DNA from: an uncultured Lachnospiraceae bacterium
GTDB lineage: Bacteria; Bacillota; Clostridia; Lachnospirales; Lachnospiraceae
DNA: 64,000 nucleotides
Direction: 5' to 3'
Assembly: GCA_946552115.1 (NCBI GenBank)
Contig: CAMNRH010000004.1
Location: forward strand, 1-64,000
Within the stretch, counting starts at the first letter, position 1, and each line of letters starts with the position of its first letter. Of this stretch, positions 56,734-64,000 are shown piece after piece. Below the pieces are notes generated by a model. That model saw nothing but the letters and a program-made list of their open reading frames with translations, did not search any database and was not told the DNA's origin. A program made the position numbers and the translations under genes.

Positions 56734-58794
56734 GTGATCCATATGTATGATACTTTGGTAAAACGGGTCTTATTCTGGGCGGAGAGACAGCCGGATAAAC
56801 TGGCGGTGGCATTCAAAAAGGAGCGTCTGACCTACAGGGAGCTTGCAGAAAAAATGAGAACCATAGCGGCCCGTCTTGTCCGGATGGGGATTCATAAGGG
56901 AGACCATGTGCTTTTTTCGGCGGTCTCCAGACCTGAGATGGCGGCCGTTCACCTGGGGATCCAATATTGCGGCGCAGTTGCAGTGTTTTTGGATAAGAAC
57001 GCGACGCCGGAGGACGCGGCTCTTCTTTACCGGGAGAGCGGCGCCGCGCTGCTGTTGACGGACAGGCCGATGAAAGAATATGGGATTGCCTGCAGGATTT
57101 ATTCACTGAAAGCGATCTACAATACCAGGCCGGATGGGGCAGAGGACGCGGCATCTTTGGAAGCTTTCTATACAATGCCGGGGGAATCGGAGCTTGCGGA
57201 GCTTTTATTTACCACGGGGACCACCGGCAGGCCGAAAGGGGTGATGCTGACCTATAAAGCGGTCTATCATATTTTGAATAATACGATAGAAGGAATCGGC
57301 ATTGGGAAAGAGGAACGGGTGCTGTTACCCCTGCCTTTGAATCATTCTTTTGCCCTGCGGGTGCTGCGGGCCGTGCTCTATAGGGGTGGCTCCGTCATTC
57401 TCCAGAACGGTTTTACTTTTGCAAAGGAAATTGAAAACAATCTGAATGAATATCAATGCACGGGGCTGGTGGTGGTCCCTGCTTCTATCGAAACAATTTC
57501 CAGACAGATGCAGGGCTGTTTTGCAGAGATTATAGGGCGGTTCCGGTATATTGAGGTGAGTGCGGGCTCCCTGTCCGTGGAACAGCGGAAGCGCCTGACG
57601 AAACAATTGCCCAATACCATAATTTACAATACCTGGGGTTCCTCGGAATCCGGAGGCGCGCTGTTTTTGAATGTGACGGAAGCAGTGTCAGACCCTGAGA
57701 AAGTGAGGGCGCTTGGCAAGCCGCTGTCCTGTGTACAGCTGAAGTTTCTGGATGAAGCCGGAAATGAAATAAGCGGTGGCAGCGGTCATCCGGGGCGGAT
57801 GGCCATAAAGGGAGATATGCAGATGAGCGGATACTGGGGACAGGAGGGGCTGACGGCGGAAACGATAAAAGACGGATGGCTTCTTACCGGCGATATGGCA
57901 TATCTGGATGAGGACGGCTATGTATATATACTTGGCAGAGTGGACGATATTATTAATGTAGGGGGAGAGAAAGTTTCCCCTGTGGAGATTGAAAATATTG
58001 CCGGAGAGTATCCGTATATCAGGGAATGCGCCTGCATTGGAGTACCGGATCCGAAAGGAATACTGGGCTTTGTTCCGGTTTTGTTTGTGGCGGTAAAGGG
58101 AAACGGCTATTCAGGGGATGATCTGCAGGTATTTCTGAAAGGGCGTATGGAGCGGTATAAATTGCCCGTAAAGTACATTCCCGTGCAGGAAATTCCAAAA
58201 AACCGGATGCAGAAAATTGATCGGAAGAAGCTTAGAGAGATATGGGAGCAAAAGGGAAGCGAAAGTTTGATGAATCCGGTTATACAGGCGATTCTGACCA
58301 GGAGGAGTATCCGGCGATTTCAGGAGAGAGCGATACCCCGAGAGATACTGGATATGATATTGTGCGCGGGATATTATGCGCCAAGCGGCCACAATATGCA
58401 AACATGGCGGTTTACGGTGGTGGAGGACAAGGAGAAGATCGCCCGCCTGAAAGAGGCGGCCTGTGAGACGGCAAGAGCGGCTGGCGTGTACTGCTATGGA
58501 TTTGAGAATCCGGCATGTATTGTTATAATTTCCAATGACGAGAGAAACCGTTATGGCTGTCAGGACGCTTCCTGCGCTGCGGAAAATATGTTCCTTGCGG
58601 CCCACTCCTACGGAATTGGGTCCGTGTGGCTGAACATACTGATGACTTTGAGAGGAAAAGAGCCTGTGAAACAGATCCTGGATGAGTTTGGCATACCGAA
58701 GAATCATGTGGTATGGTGTATGGCAGCGTTAGGATATCCATTGGAGGAGGGGACCCTGCTTGCAAAGAGGAAAGACGTAGTGCATTTTATATAG
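56734..58794 (+). CDS. AMP-dependent ligase (DltA-like) fused to nitroreductase-family domain
   Basis: 686 residues from GTG 56734, or 683 from ATG 56743. Residues 1-500 are an adenylating enzyme: LLFTTGTTGRPKGVM (P-loop), YNTWGSSESGG, GDMAYLDEDGYVYILGRVDDIINVGGEKVSP and the C-terminal PKNRMQKIDRKKL with the catalytic Lys. Residues about 510-686 are a nitroreductase fold (TRRSIRRFQ, APSGHNMQTWRFTVVED, HSYGIGSVWLN), which binds FMN. It probably activates the acid and loads the carrier protein, while the flavin domain oxidises or reduces the bound group. The frame is open across the join. Confidence 0.9.
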   Translation: MIHMYDTLVKRVLFWAERQPDKLAVAFKKERLTYRELAEKMRTIAARLVRMGIHKGDHVLFSAVSRPEMAAVHLGIQYCGAVAVFLDKNATPEDAALLYRESGAALLLTDRPMKEYGIACRIYSLKAIYNTRPDGAEDAASLEAFYTMPGESELAELLFTTGTTGRPKGVMLTYKAVYHILNNTIEGIGIGKEERVLLPLPLNHSFALRVLRAVLYRGGSVILQNGFTFAKEIENNLNEYQCTGLVVVPASIETISRQMQGCFAEIIGRFRYIEVSAGSLSVEQRKRLTKQLPNTIIYNTWGSSESGGALFLNVTEAVSDPEKVRALGKPLSCVQLKFLDEAGNEISGGSGHPGRMAIKGDMQMSGYWGQEGLTAETIKDGWLLTGDMAYLDEDGYVYILGRVDDIINVGGEKVSPVEIENIAGEYPYIRECACIGVPDPKGILGFVPVLFVAVKGNGYSGDDLQVFLKGRMERYKLPVKYIPVQEIPKNRMQKIDRKKLREIWEQKGSESLMNPVIQAILTRRSIRRFQERAIPREILDMILCAGYYAPSGHNMQTWRFTVVEDKEKIARLKEAACETARAAGVYCYGFENPACIVIISNDERNRYGCQDASCAAENMFLAAHSYGIGSVWLNILMTLRGKEPVKQILDEFGIPKNHVVWCMAALGYPLEEGTLLAKRKDVVHFI

Positions 58795-58814
58795 TAAAAT
58801 AAGAGGAATGTAAA

Positions 58815-60020
58815 ATGAATAAAGTGTTATTTGTAATTGCGACTTTAGATAAGGGAGGGGCAGAACGGACGTTATCTAATATAGTAACCCATTTCCCGGA
58901 CGGCTGGCAGATTGATATCCTAATAAATAATAAAGAGTGTATTGATTATCCATATAAAGGTAATATATTATCTCTTTCTCTTCCAGGTTTCGGAGAAAAA
59001 AAGTCCGTTCTATATTTATTGAAAGAAGTTGTAAAGCGAACGGTTTATTTAAAGAAGATAAAAAGAGATAATCATTATCGTGCATGTATAAGCGTTCTTC
59101 CCAGTTCAAATGTTTCTAACGTATTGTCCGGAAATAAATATTGTAAAACAATTGTTTCAATACATAGTATGAATGATAAGTGCGGAATGATCGGCAGGCT
59201 TGGAGTTTTCTTTTTTGTTAAAATATTATATCATTGTGCTGACAAAATAATAGTAGTTTCAAGGGAAATCGCAGTGAGGTTAATAAAGCAATTCAAAATA
59301 CCAGGTAACAGAGTAGATACCATAGTAAATGGATATGATAATGAATGGGCACAGGAAAAAATGAAAATGTTCCCCGAAACCGGGAGAAAAGATATTTTGG
59401 ATGGGAAAAAAGATAAAATATTAGTTACAGTGGGAAGGTTGGCCGAGCAAAAGGGACAGTGGCATTTGATACGGGCTTTTTCAGAAGTAGTGAAACAGGA
59501 ACCGGAAACCAAATTGGTAATTGTTGGGGGTGGTGTGCTGAAAAGATATTTAACGGAATTGATTCGAATGTACAGGTTGGAAGAAAAAGTTATTTTGACA
59601 GGATATTCCGATAATCCGCTTTGGTATAGCGCGCTTGCGGATGTTTTTGTATTACCGTCGCTATCGGAGGGATATCCAAACGCATTGGTCGAGGCTGTTT
59701 GCTGTGGGAAGCCATGTATTGCGGCGGATGTTCACTCCGGAGTACGGGAAATACTGGCGCCTGACCTGGACGCAGCAGGAGAAAGGACAGATCATATATC
59801 AGAGGAAGAATATGGTATATTAATTCCTGTATGCAGCGGTAAAAAGTATCAGAATAAAGAGACGCTTGAGCCCGCAGAAAAAAAGATGGCGGATGCCATC
59901 GTGATGTTACTTCGGGATGATGAAAAAAGAAAGCATTATATGCACAAGAGCGTGGAGAGAAGCAAGGATTTAGATATTAAGAAAATCATTGATAAATGGA
60001 TGGATGTTATTTTAGAGTAA
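58815..60020 (+). CDS. Glycosyltransferase family 4
   Basis: 401 residues. VLFVIATLDKGGAERTLSNIV opens the protein, ILVTVGRLAEQKGQWHLIRAF starts the donor half, and PSLSEGYPNALVEAVCCGKP has the EX7E form. It looks more AT-rich in codon use than the pel core, hinting at a different origin. It follows the ligase by 20 bases with AGAGGAATG upstream. A right-specific cytoplasmic transferase. Confidence 0.88.
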   Translation: MNKVLFVIATLDKGGAERTLSNIVTHFPDGWQIDILINNKECIDYPYKGNILSLSLPGFGEKKSVLYLLKEVVKRTVYLKKIKRDNHYRACISVLPSSNVSNVLSGNKYCKTIVSIHSMNDKCGMIGRLGVFFFVKILYHCADKIIVVSREIAVRLIKQFKIPGNRVDTIVNGYDNEWAQEKMKMFPETGRKDILDGKKDKILVTVGRLAEQKGQWHLIRAFSEVVKQEPETKLVIVGGGVLKRYLTELIRMYRLEEKVILTGYSDNPLWYSALADVFVLPSLSEGYPNALVEAVCCGKPCIAADVHSGVREILAPDLDAAGERTDHISEEEYGILIPVCSGKKYQNKETLEPAEKKMADAIVMLLRDDEKRKHYMHKSVERSKDLDIKKIIDKWMDVILE

Positions 60021-60038
60021 AATGTGGTGAGTTTTATT

Positions 60039-61052
60039 ATGGAAGAATTGGTATCAATTATTATACCGGCTTATCAGGAGGAAAAGAGAATAGAGCGCTG
60101 TCTTCAAAGTATTGTCGCTTCGACATACCGCAATTTGGAGTTGATCGTGGTTAATGACGGCTCTACCGATAATACAGAGAAGGTTATCAAAGATTTTAAG
60201 GAAAGAAACAAGGCCAAGAGTATTTCAATAAATTTACATACGATTTCTAACGGAGGGGCGGGCCGGGCGCGCAACTATGGACTGTGTCTTACAAAAGGAG
60301 ACTATATTGGCTTTGTAGATGCAGATGATATGATTCACCCGCAAATGATAGAAAAACTTGTTCATGGCATGCGGAAAGGAAATGATCTGTCTTTGTGCGG
60401 ATTGTTATTTTGCAATGAGGAGGGAAAGCCCAAAATCCGCCAATCCTGTTTACGCAGACAAAGGAAGCAGTGTCCCCGTCAGGCGTTGGAGCTGGCAATG
60501 TGGGCGCAGATTCAGATGAGTCTTTGTACGATGCTGTTCCGCCGTGAAATAATTATGGACGCGGGAGGAAAGCCAGCTTTATTATGCCCTGAGGATATTG
60601 TGGCATTTGAAGATTTTGCGTTTATTCTCGAATATATAAGCCGTTGCAGTGGCTTTATGGAGGTTTTTCCTTTTTATGGATATTTTTACTGTAAGCGTAA
60701 AGGAAGTACAACGGGCATCAGCCGTACGGCAAAGGAGCTTTGTTATGCTTTGCAGCCTGTTTTAGACGCAGGAGACAGGGTAGACGATGCAAATTTTGTT
60801 GCGCATAAGCTCCTGTATGTATTTTTGATGATGGAATTTTGGTATAAAGAAGCGCTTAAAAGCAGCAGGCATGAATTTTCTCCGCAGTGTGAAGATTGGA
60901 GGGTTTATATGCGGGAGCTTGAACGATATGCAGATGTTTATATGAATGCTTCCAGTGTTGCTTTGTATAAGAAACTGGCCATGTGGGTTGTCAGGAAGCA
61001 TCCTGAGATGGGATGGTTTTTGGCAAAGACGGCAGGGAGATTGGTATTTTAA
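60039..61052 (+). CDS. Glycosyltransferase family 2
   Basis: 337 residues from ATG 60039 (MEELVSIIIPAYQEEKRIERC), with GGTGAG eight bases upstream; the ORF track starts five codons earlier at a GTG. The motifs are VVNDGSTDNTEK and VDADD (near residue 94). The C-terminal half is helical and unassigned. It is set between GT4 and the deacetylase gene in the right-specific end of the operon. Confidence 0.87.
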   Translation: MEELVSIIIPAYQEEKRIERCLQSIVASTYRNLELIVVNDGSTDNTEKVIKDFKERNKAKSISINLHTISNGGAGRARNYGLCLTKGDYIGFVDADDMIHPQMIEKLVHGMRKGNDLSLCGLLFCNEEGKPKIRQSCLRRQRKQCPRQALELAMWAQIQMSLCTMLFRREIIMDAGGKPALLCPEDIVAFEDFAFILEYISRCSGFMEVFPFYGYFYCKRKGSTTGISRTAKELCYALQPVLDAGDRVDDANFVAHKLLYVFLMMEFWYKEALKSSRHEFSPQCEDWRVYMRELERYADVYMNASSVALYKKLAMWVVRKHPEMGWFLAKTAGRLVF

Positions 61053-61066
61053 AGAGGAGCATAGCC

Positions 61067-61756
61067 GTGAGAAAGAAAATTTTAAAACAATTGACGGATA
61101 TAAGACCGGTGAAGTATGTGCATTGCAGGGAAAAGATGATTGCACTGACATTCGATGACGGGTATGAATATACAAAAGAGATATTAGAAAAGCTCAGGCA
61201 TCATCATGTAAAAGCTACTTTTTTTATGGTAGGGGACTGGGTTGAACAGGAACCTGCACTCTGCCGTAAAGTATCTGAGGCAGGACATGAGATTGGCAAC
61301 CACAGCTACAGCCATTGTGATATGACCCAATTATCCAGGGATGATGCGCTTGTGGAAATAAAACGGGCGCAGAATCTCATCGGAAAAATTACCGGGAAAG
61401 AATGTACATTAGTCCGTTTTCCTTATAATAAGTGTAATATGGCTTTGATGGGGGTAGTGAAAGAACAGGGATTGCAGGCCATAGGATGTTCGTTTGACAG
61501 CTTCGATTGGACGGGAATTGAGGCGGAAATGATCTGTAAAAATGTATTGGAGAGTAAAAAGTTAAAAAGAGGAGCCATTGTTTTGATGCATACGAATCAT
61601 TACAATACGGTGGAGGCGTTGGATCAGCTGATTCCGGTTTTAAAAAGAAAGGGCTATCAATTGGTAAGGGTTTCTGATATGCTTGTAAAAAATAGAAATA
61701 AAACAGATAAAGAGCTCCCTGTTTTATTGAGGGTATTCCGGGGGGAAGAATCATGA
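61067..61756 (+). CDS. Polysaccharide deacetylase (NodB/CE4 family)
   Basis: 229 residues from GTG 61067, which has GAGGAG seven bases ahead; the ORF track begins 18 codons earlier inside the previous gene. IALTFDDGYEYTKEIL carries the catalytic/metal Asp pair, and GHEIGNHSYSHCDM gives the HxxxH metal motif. VRFPYNKCNMAL stands where the CE4 RxPY motif is expected, and IVLMHTNHYN is the last block. There is no signal peptide, so it may act inside the cell or be secreted by another route. It would remove N-acetyl groups from the glycan or its precursor. Confidence 0.88.
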   Translation: MRKKILKQLTDIRPVKYVHCREKMIALTFDDGYEYTKEILEKLRHHHVKATFFMVGDWVEQEPALCRKVSEAGHEIGNHSYSHCDMTQLSRDDALVEIKRAQNLIGKITGKECTLVRFPYNKCNMALMGVVKEQGLQAIGCSFDSFDWTGIEAEMICKNVLESKKLKRGAIVLMHTNHYNTVEALDQLIPVLKRKGYQLVRVSDMLVKNRNKTDKELPVLLRVFRGEES

Positions 61757-62865
61757 AACAGGTAGGTATTTTAACATTTCACTGTGCGGACAATTGCGGG
61801 GCGATGCTGCAGGCCTATGGTTTGAAACAATATTTAAAAGAAAAAAAAGTGAACGCTGAGATTATTGACTATCGTCCTTTTTTTATGACAGGAAGGCATT
61901 GGTGGATTCCGTATGTACCAACGGGAAGTATACTATATCGTTTGAAATATGGGATATATGGATGGAAGAATAATTTAAAAAAAGAAAGGCTGTTTTTTAA
62001 AAAAAGGCGGAATATGAAACGGTTTCGGACAGAGTATTTGATTGAAAAAGGACAAAGAAAGCTATTTTTCACATGTCAGATGAAACATTTACCATATCAA
62101 TACTATTTAGTCGGAAGCGACCAGATATGGAATCCCGATATCACATGCGGGTTAAGAAAGGCGTATTTTGGCGATTTTGAAAACAGGGAGAAAGAGAAAG
62201 TGATTGCTTATGCGGCCAGTTTAGGCAGTGCCTCTCTTTCAGAAGAGTATGATAAAGAATTTTCAGAGAAGCTGAAGCATGTAGACAGTATTTCTGTCAG
62301 AGAGAGCGGGGCGATTCCGTATATAAAGCGATTTTGTACCAGGGAGGTTGCGGCGGTTCCGGATCCGGTTTTTCTGTTGAATAAAAGAAAATGGCAGGAG
62401 ATTGAAAAGCTGCCGGAGGAGGAAGGCTATATTTTTTTGTATGTAACGGAAAGCAATGATAAGCTGCTCCGTTATGTGAAGAAATTATCGAAAAAATGTG
62501 ATTTATCTATTATAAAAATGGGAAACGGGACAGAGCCGGAAGAGGAAGGCTTTTCAGTAGATGATACGGCAGGACCGTCTGAGTTTTTAGGGTATATTCA
62601 TAAGGCCGGCTATATAATAACCAATTCTTTCCACGGGATAGCTTTTAGCATTATCTATCAGAAAAAATTTGCGGCATTTCAGCATAGCAGTGTTGGAGAA
62701 AGAATAACGAATGTTTTGAAATATTATGGATTGGAAAACAGGCTGTATCAGGATAATAAAAATGTAAAAATAGATGATGCAATTAACTGGGGGGAAATTG
62801 AGAGGAAAACGGAACAGAGCGTGAGTCTGGCCGAGGAGTTTTTGATGGATAATATGGAACAATAA
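61753..62865 (+). CDS. Polysaccharide pyruvyl transferase family protein
   Basis: 370 residues. GILTFHCADNCGAMLQAYGLKQYL, YLVGSDQIWNPDI and IITNSFHGIAFSII match the family and the left gene 10352-11476, including the shared GRHWWIPYVPTGSI. Its start overlaps the deacetylase stop (ATGA type). Unlike on the left, it is not beside the FrhB-like gene, which lies about 15 kb upstream in this operon. Confidence 0.88.
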   Translation: MKQVGILTFHCADNCGAMLQAYGLKQYLKEKKVNAEIIDYRPFFMTGRHWWIPYVPTGSILYRLKYGIYGWKNNLKKERLFFKKRRNMKRFRTEYLIEKGQRKLFFTCQMKHLPYQYYLVGSDQIWNPDITCGLRKAYFGDFENREKEKVIAYAASLGSASLSEEYDKEFSEKLKHVDSISVRESGAIPYIKRFCTREVAAVPDPVFLLNKRKWQEIEKLPEEEGYIFLYVTESNDKLLRYVKKLSKKCDLSIIKMGNGTEPEEEGFSVDDTAGPSEFLGYIHKAGYIITNSFHGIAFSIIYQKKFAAFQHSSVGERITNVLKYYGLENRLYQDNKNVKIDDAINWGEIERKTEQSVSLAEEFLMDNMEQ

Positions 62866-62896
62866 CTGCATAATACATAGTTCAGAGGAAAATACA

Positions 62897-64000
62897 ATGA
62901 TAGAGATGTTCAAATACCTGACAGGTATACTGTCAAAAAAGGAGCAAAAATTCTGGAAAATTTTGGCTGTGATGGATTTTATCAGTCCGCTTACAGATAT
63001 TATTAACTTTTCTGTTATTATATATATTATGAATGTTGTGATACAGGAGCAGCAGGCATCCAGAGAGATTGTTGGATTTACGTATTTTATGGGCATGGTT
63101 TCTGTCTTAAAAGGCCTGTTTGATTTATATAAATGTAAAATTCGCAATCAATTTATATATGACGGAGCAGAAGAATTATCAGAGAAGCTGTTCGAACTGC
63201 TGCTAAAAGAAGATTTGATGCATCATAATCAGAAGAATGTGGCCCAGGCGTTTGCTTTCGTTCGCGACGATTCGAAAAACAGTATGAATATTATTGTAGC
63301 CAGTATTGATATCTGGATCAATAGTATCACCCTGACAGGATATTTTGCAGTAATGATTTATACTTCAAAATGGCTGGGGCTGGTAAGCTGTGCCGCGTTT
63401 GTAGCGCTTGTGGCCGGATTGTTTTTCTTTTATCGAAATCAGATACAGCTGTATGGCGAAAGGTCAAGAGCATATGCGATTAAAGCAAATGCGCAGATTA
63501 CAATTGCATATGGAAATTTCAAGGAAACGAAAATTGCAGACAATGCCTCGGCTATTTTACAGAGGTATTGTGATGCAGGAGAGGAATTTACACGGGTACA
63601 AAAGCAATTTCAATATAAGAAAAGTGTAATAAGCATGTTTATGCAAAATTTTGTTATGACTGCAATGTTTCTTATATTAGCCTTTTTTTTAGGTAATCCG
63701 GGAGAAAACACGAATTATTTTCTTGCTTCCATGGTGGTATATCTTACCATGCTGATTAAAATGATACCTGTGGCATATGATATTGTAAGCGGATTGAATG
63801 ATGTAAAGTTTTTACAGAAATCATTTGATTTGTTAAAAGAAGGGATGACCAGATACTGTGAAATAAAAGAGAAAGAGAGCCGGGAAGAAAAAATCAGAAA
63901 GAAAGAATTGACGTTAAAGAAAGGGATTTTTGTTGATCATCTCACATTTTCCTATAATGAACGAAAGGAAATATTCAGGAATGCGTCTATAAGTATTCCA
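62897..64000 (+). CDS. ABC exporter, membrane domain and start of ATPase (cut by window end)
   Basis: An open frame of 368 codons runs from ATG 62897 (MIEMFKYLTGILSKKEQKFW) to the window edge and was not in the ORF track. Six membrane helices typical of a type IV ABC exporter fill about residues 20-300. The ATPase begins near residue 345 (VDHLTFSYNERKEIFRNASI), and the sequence stops just before Walker A. It resembles PglK/MsbA-like lipid-linked oligosaccharide flippases found in polysaccharide clusters. It probably belongs to the right operon, 31 bases after the pyruvyl transferase. Confidence 0.82.
   Translation, partial: MIEMFKYLTGILSKKEQKFWKILAVMDFISPLTDIINFSVIIYIMNVVIQEQQASREIVGFTYFMGMVSVLKGLFDLYKCKIRNQFIYDGAEELSEKLFELLLKEDLMHHNQKNVAQAFAFVRDDSKNSMNIIVASIDIWINSITLTGYFAVMIYTSKWLGLVSCAAFVALVAGLFFFYRNQIQLYGERSRAYAIKANAQITIAYGNFKETKIADNASAILQRYCDAGEEFTRVQKQFQYKKSVISMFMQNFVMTAMFLILAFFLGNPGENTNYFLASMVVYLTMLIKMIPVAYDIVSGLNDVKFLQKSFDLLKEGMTRYCEIKEKESREEKIRKKELTLKKGIFVDHLTFSYNERKEIFRNASISIP

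Overview
The window looks like a chromosomal segment of a Gram-positive gut-type Firmicute, most likely Lachnospiraceae. This is inferred from the gene families (DUF3810, DUF1847, Pel genes of the Gram-positive type with no outer-membrane PelB/PelC), the moderate GC content and the strong AGGAGG-type ribosome sites. I could not run a taxonomic search.

Region 1 (1-5040, + strand) is ordinary chromosome: a tRNA-Asn(GTT) with a terminator, then a likely operon starting at a good promoter (TTTACA-17-TAAAAT). It holds a PilZ c-di-GMP receptor, a hybrid histidine kinase with two receiver domains, a DUF3810 membrane metalloprotease-like protein and a DUF1847 protein.

Region 2 (5070-28911, - strand) is a 19-gene Pel-like exopolysaccharide operon read leftward. 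Its first eleven genes, from the centre outward, are PelD-like, PelE-like, DUF2194, PelF, PelG, DUF2304, GT4, GT2, DUF4832, a large GT-C-like membrane protein and a membrane-anchored DUF4832. They are followed by its own decoration/export module: GT4, GT2, pyruvyl transferase, FrhB-like, DUF1919, a GT2-ABC permease fusion, an ABC ATPase and a GT2.

Region 3 (28941-30357) is the key element. It is a 1.4-kb segment bounded by two 27-bp inverted sites that differ at one base, and it contains a complete tyrosine recombinase gene, paired arm-type repeats at both ends of that gene, and an outward promoter pointing left. The layout is that of a self-contained invertible switch.

Region 4 (30402-64000, + strand) is a second Pel-like operon, a mirror image of the first. 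The same eleven core genes appear in the same order, followed by a different decoration module: an FrhB-GtrA fusion, DUF1919, two GT2s, a DUF6020-like membrane protein, then a Dlt-like acylation set (MBOAT, acyl carrier protein, SGNH protein with FAM3/ILEI-like repeats, AMP-ligase fused to nitroreductase), GT4, GT2, polysaccharide deacetylase, pyruvyl transferase and an ABC exporter cut by the window edge.

Working model (inference): the recombinase flips the central segment so that its single promoter drives either the left or the right operon, letting the cell alternate between two related but differently decorated polysaccharides. c-di-GMP, sensed by the PelD homologues (I-site RxxD kept, GGDEF lost), would then control synthesis. 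In the orientation shown the left operon should be ON. No stretch longer than 300 bases lacks a gene. Bases 1-121 upstream of the tRNA show nothing I recognise.
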